The notes beneath the pieces were generated by a model that saw nothing but the letters and a program-made list of their open reading frames with translations, was not told where the DNA came from and did not search any database. Positions 6,386 through 8,715 of a DNA stretch of 8,715 bases are shown here, in pieces. Source of the stretch: CAXDOZ01 sp963991145 (GTDB lineage Bacteria > Bacteroidota > Bacteroidia > Chitinophagales > JABDMM01); assembly GCA_963991145.1 (NCBI GenBank), contig CAXDOZ010000096.1:1-8715 (forward strand), given 5' to 3'. Each line of letters starts with the position of its first letter. Positions within the stretch are counted from its first letter, which is position 1. The translations under genes were made by a program, and so were the position numbers.

Positions 6386-7966
6386 ATGAGAAATTTAGTT
6401 TATACGTTCTGTCTGGTTTGTCTTCTCGGACCTATACAGACACAGTCCCAGGAACTTACTGGTGTTCCATATCACGATTGGGAAGTCAAAACGGTAGAGT
6501 TTTCGCAGATCTATAATGACATGGCAATGGATGCCATGTTCAGTCCTCAGCCCATCTGGGACAATCGAGATTCTACCTATGAATTCACCCTTTATTCGCT
6601 AGAGAAAGATCCTATTAAAATGAATCATTACCAATGGGTCAACCCTGCTGAAGAATACATTGAAAGAAGTGAGCGATTTGTAGAGCCATTTTATATGGCT
6701 CCACTGCATGCCTGGTCTTTCTTCTATATGCAGGACAGTATGGAGAAAGTTGAAGATGAATGGACCAGAGAGGGCATTTCATTCAAAATGGATGAGCTTG
6801 AAAATGACGATGTCTATAGTTTCCTCTACCCATTTGCCATGGCAAGAACTGAGGTTACAAATCTGCAATACAAGGAGTTCGTGTACTACATTAAAAACAC
6901 CTTGATCAGAGAAAATTTGGGTTTGTTTATTGATGGAGATCCAAAAAACGGAGTGGACTACTCAGCAAAATTGGAGTACGAAGATCACAGCTGGAAAATG
7001 GACCTCTCAGTTTTTGATTATCTGGGAGGAGATTCAAGTCTTGAAAGCTCTTACAGATTTAAAGATGAGTTACTCACCTACGAGTACTTTGATCCGGAAT
7101 CTATGGGATTGAAAGAAGTCCACATCCTTCCAGATACAAATGTTTGGGTAAACGACTTCATGTATGCTTATCAGGAGCCCATGAAGAATTACTATTACTG
7201 GCACCCGGCCTACAATGATTTTCCTGTAGTTGGTGTGAGTTATCACCAGGCAAAGGCCTACTGTACCTGGCTAACCATGATGCTGGAGCAGCACCTTGAC
7301 ATGGAGGGAATGCTGGTAGCTGATCTTCCCACACCTTACGAATGGTACTTTGCAGCAAACTATACCGGCAAGCATTTTAATGATATGGAGAATGTAGAAT
7401 CAGGGGATATAAGACTAGCTGCAGATCTTTTGGTTCAATACAATGAAGATGGGAACAAGACAAGCTTCTTAAATCGCCAGCTTAATAGAGATAAAAGAGT
7501 ACAATCATTCGCCTATGATGGAGGCTATTTGACCACACAAGTTGATGCTAATAGAGGTTATATGGCTGGTAAAATGAAGGTGAAGCACATGAACAATCCT
7601 TACTACCACCAACCATGCGCAAAAATGCCAAGTCCATTTGATGGCCTTGAGAATAATGTCTCAGAATGGATGAGCTGCAGCTATTCGCAGGGGATGGCAA
7701 ATGTGAAAACCCAGCGTGAGAATTATTTATTGTCAATGGATTCTGATGCTGCAGATCTTCTTATCGCATTTGAGGAAATCTATGATGGTGAAGTAGGGCA
7801 AAAGCTGATCTACGGGTCTAATTTCTACGATGAAAGATACAGCAGTATCTATGGTAAGAACACTGCGGGAATCTTTGCAAAGACCTGGTCGGATGCCGAT
7901 AAGTCTTACTCCACGGTTGGTTTCAGACCAGTGATCAGAGTTATGGGTCCGAAGCCTACATATTAG
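6386..7966 (+). CDS. Exported GldJ/GldK-like protein with FGE-sulfatase (SUMF1) fold
   Basis: This is a 526-residue protein. Residues 1-22 look like a Sec signal peptide with likely cleavage after TQSQ. Cysteines 9 and 12 are not in a lipobox (LVC, without the small -1 residue), so it is probably not a lipoprotein. Residues 23-145 match no domain I recognise. From 150 onward the SUMF1 pattern is visible: MARTEVTNLQYKEF (152-165), HPAYNDFPVVGVSYHQAKAY (273-292), LPTPYEWYFAANY (314-326), SPFDGLENNVSEW (416-428) and YSTVGFRPVIRV (508-519). The 'HPAY-DFPVVGVS' wording is typical of the gliding and type IX secretion proteins GldK and GldJ. The cysteine pair of true formylglycine-generating enzymes is not apparent, so a structural rather than catalytic role is inferred. 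Unlike gldK, there is no gldL/M/N next to it, so it is a paralogue, not the core T9SS gene. It starts 44 bp after the flavin reductase gene and ends in its own terminator. The start is supported by the signal peptide. Confidence 0.8.
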   Translation: MRNLVYTFCLVCLLGPIQTQSQELTGVPYHDWEVKTVEFSQIYNDMAMDAMFSPQPIWDNRDSTYEFTLYSLEKDPIKMNHYQWVNPAEEYIERSERFVEPFYMAPLHAWSFFYMQDSMEKVEDEWTREGISFKMDELENDDVYSFLYPFAMARTEVTNLQYKEFVYYIKNTLIRENLGLFIDGDPKNGVDYSAKLEYEDHSWKMDLSVFDYLGGDSSLESSYRFKDELLTYEYFDPESMGLKEVHILPDTNVWVNDFMYAYQEPMKNYYYWHPAYNDFPVVGVSYHQAKAYCTWLTMMLEQHLDMEGMLVADLPTPYEWYFAANYTGKHFNDMENVESGDIRLAADLLVQYNEDGNKTSFLNRQLNRDKRVQSFAYDGGYLTTQVDANRGYMAGKMKVKHMNNPYYHQPCAKMPSPFDGLENNVSEWMSCSYSQGMANVKTQRENYLLSMDSDAADLLIAFEEIYDGEVGQKLIYGSNFYDERYSSIYGKNTAGIFAKTWSDADKSYSTVGFRPVIRVMGPKPTY

Positions 7967-7976
7967 CATTTAGAAA

Positions 7977-7988
7977 GCCCTTACGGGC
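7977..7988 (+). other. Small hairpin after the GldJ/K-like gene, followed by GATACAAATT
   Basis: GCCC (7977-7980) and GGGC (7985-7988) pair around a TTAC loop, 10 bp after the stop. The sequence GATACAAATT follows at 7990-7999, as it does after the hairpin at 3712-3730. It has no T-tract and precedes the real terminator at 8007-8044, so an mRNA 3'-end role is possible but not shown. Confidence 0.4.
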
Positions 7989-8006
7989 AGATACAAATTA
8001 AACTCG

Positions 8007-8044
8007 GCCGGTAGTAGATTCTCACTGATCGCTGCCGGCTTTTT
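8007..8044 (+). terminator. Intrinsic terminator after the GldJ/K-like gene
   Basis: GCCGGTAG (8007-8014) pairs with CTGCCGGC (8032-8039) to form eight pairs including one G-U, around a 17-nt loop, and is followed directly by TTTTT (8040-8044). Stem GC content and the T-run give a classical rho-independent terminator for + strand transcription. It begins 40 bp after the stop at 7966 and ends 16 bp before the next start codon. Confidence 0.8.
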
Positions 8045-8060
8045 CATTTAGCCTTGTTCC

Positions 8061-8715
8061 ATGTTAGTTAAGGTGTATGCGAGCGCAGTGATTGGTGTTG
8101 ATGCATTTACAATCACCTGCGAGATCAGCGTAGAGCGAGGAGCAAAGTATTTTATGGTTGGCCTGCCCGATTCTGCAGTACGGGAAAGTTGGCATCGAAT
8201 GGAAACGGCCATTAAGCAGGCCAATCTGCATATGCCCAGGGTCAAGATCGTGATCAATCTTAGTCCGGCCGATCTGAGAAAGGAGGGGACAGCTTATGAT
8301 CTCCCCATGGCAATTGGAATTCTGGCAAGCTCAGGGCAGGTTGATGATACTGAACTGGAAGACATTTTAATGATGGGCGAGCTCTCTTTAGACGGTACGC
8401 TTCAGCCGATCAAAGGAGTGCTCCCCATTGCTATTCAGGCAAAGAAAGACGGCTTTAAGAAGCTCTTTGTACCAAAGCAAAATGCCCGGGAAGCAGCAAT
8501 CGTAAAAGGACTTGATGTATACGGTATAGAGTCTCTTCTCGAGGTGGTAGATATGTTGAACGGTAAGTTGTCACTTTCACCCTTACGGGTGGATGCGCGT
8601 GACGAGTTTGCCACGAATCACAATGGATTTGCGCTCGACTTTTCAGATGTAAAAGGGCAAGCTCATATTAAGCGAGCGATGGAGATCGCCGCTGCAGGTG
8701 GACACAATATCATCC
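8061..8715 (+). CDS. comM: YifB/ComM-family Mg-chelatase-like AAA+ ATPase (3'-truncated)
   Basis: The frame runs from ATG 8061 to the right edge with no stop, giving 218 residues of a protein usually about 510 long. The N-terminal ChlI-like domain is clear: MLVKVYASAVIGVDAF, MVGLPDSAVRESWHRMETA, INLSPADLRKEGTAYDLPMA, MMGELSLDGTLQPIKGVLPI and PKQNAREAAIVKGLDVYG. The segment DFSDVKGQAHIKRAMEIAAA GGHNII at the edge leads into the Walker A motif, which lies just outside the window. ComM is a hexameric helicase that promotes branch migration of incoming DNA in natural transformation; in Bacteroidota the role is inferred from the family. The ATG at 8061 gives the exact family N-terminus. Only 16 bp separate it from the preceding terminator, so its promoter must overlap the terminator region or the gene depends on a very short leader. 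Confidence 0.95.
   Translation, partial: MLVKVYASAVIGVDAFTITCEISVERGAKYFMVGLPDSAVRESWHRMETAIKQANLHMPRVKIVINLSPADLRKEGTAYDLPMAIGILASSGQVDDTELEDILMMGELSLDGTLQPIKGVLPIAIQAKKDGFKKLFVPKQNAREAAIVKGLDVYGIESLLEVVDMLNGKLSLSPLRVDARDEFATNHNGFALDFSDVKGQAHIKRAMEIAAAGGHNII

Noticed and set aside
5089..7966. A diversity-generating retroelement (Avd-like protein plus an FGE-fold protein, the fold of many variable proteins)
   Set aside because: No reverse transcriptase, no template/variable repeat pair and no Asn-rich variable region near GFRPV are visible. Finding an RT gene and an adenine-varying repeat of the 7800-7950 region nearby would reopen it.

Overview
The window looks like chromosomal DNA of a Bacteroidota bacterium, most likely a gliding or marine member of the Flavobacteriales or a related order. 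Four things point there: a GldJ/GldK-type sulfatase-modifying-factor-fold protein, a very long 'tail fiber domain' S74 protein with YG repeats, a TTG-N18-TAnnTTTG promoter of the Bacteroidota type, and the absence of clear Shine-Dalgarno sequences in front of the genes. The genus cannot be read from the sequence. All six genes lie on the + strand. There are no RNA genes, insertion sequences, CRISPR arrays or phage structural, packaging or integrase genes.

Region 1 (1-3674) is the 3' part of a very large gene. Its product has short beta-type repeats, then two copies of a cassette that each open with a 'DW-GxGTG-MYATNL' motif and continue into a long array of 'YGxY' repeats, then a head segment, a C-terminal Peptidase_S74 intramolecular chaperone with its Ser/Lys dyad, a short coiled coil, and an extra C-terminal domain of about 84 residues. 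It is probably a trimeric, fibre-like surface or secreted protein.

Region 2 (3675-6341) starts with a 141-bp intergenic stretch holding a hairpin and a strong candidate promoter framed by an inverted repeat. A tight three-gene unit follows: fumarylacetoacetase (last step of tyrosine/phenylalanine catabolism), a small four-helix-bundle protein of the 23S rRNA-intervening-sequence family, and a flavin reductase family protein with a C-terminal extension. The spacings are 1 and 20 bp, so the three are probably co-transcribed from the promoter at 3765-3793.

Region 3 (6386-8044) is an exported GldJ/GldK-like protein with an FGE-sulfatase (SUMF1) fold, ending in a good intrinsic terminator. Region 4 (8061-8715) is the 5' part of a comM/yifB-type Mg-chelatase-like AAA ATPase gene, cut by the window edge just before the Walker A motif.

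The most unusual items are the duplicated YG-repeat architecture of the S74 protein and the palindrome-framed promoter before fahA. No complete new system can be demonstrated from this window.
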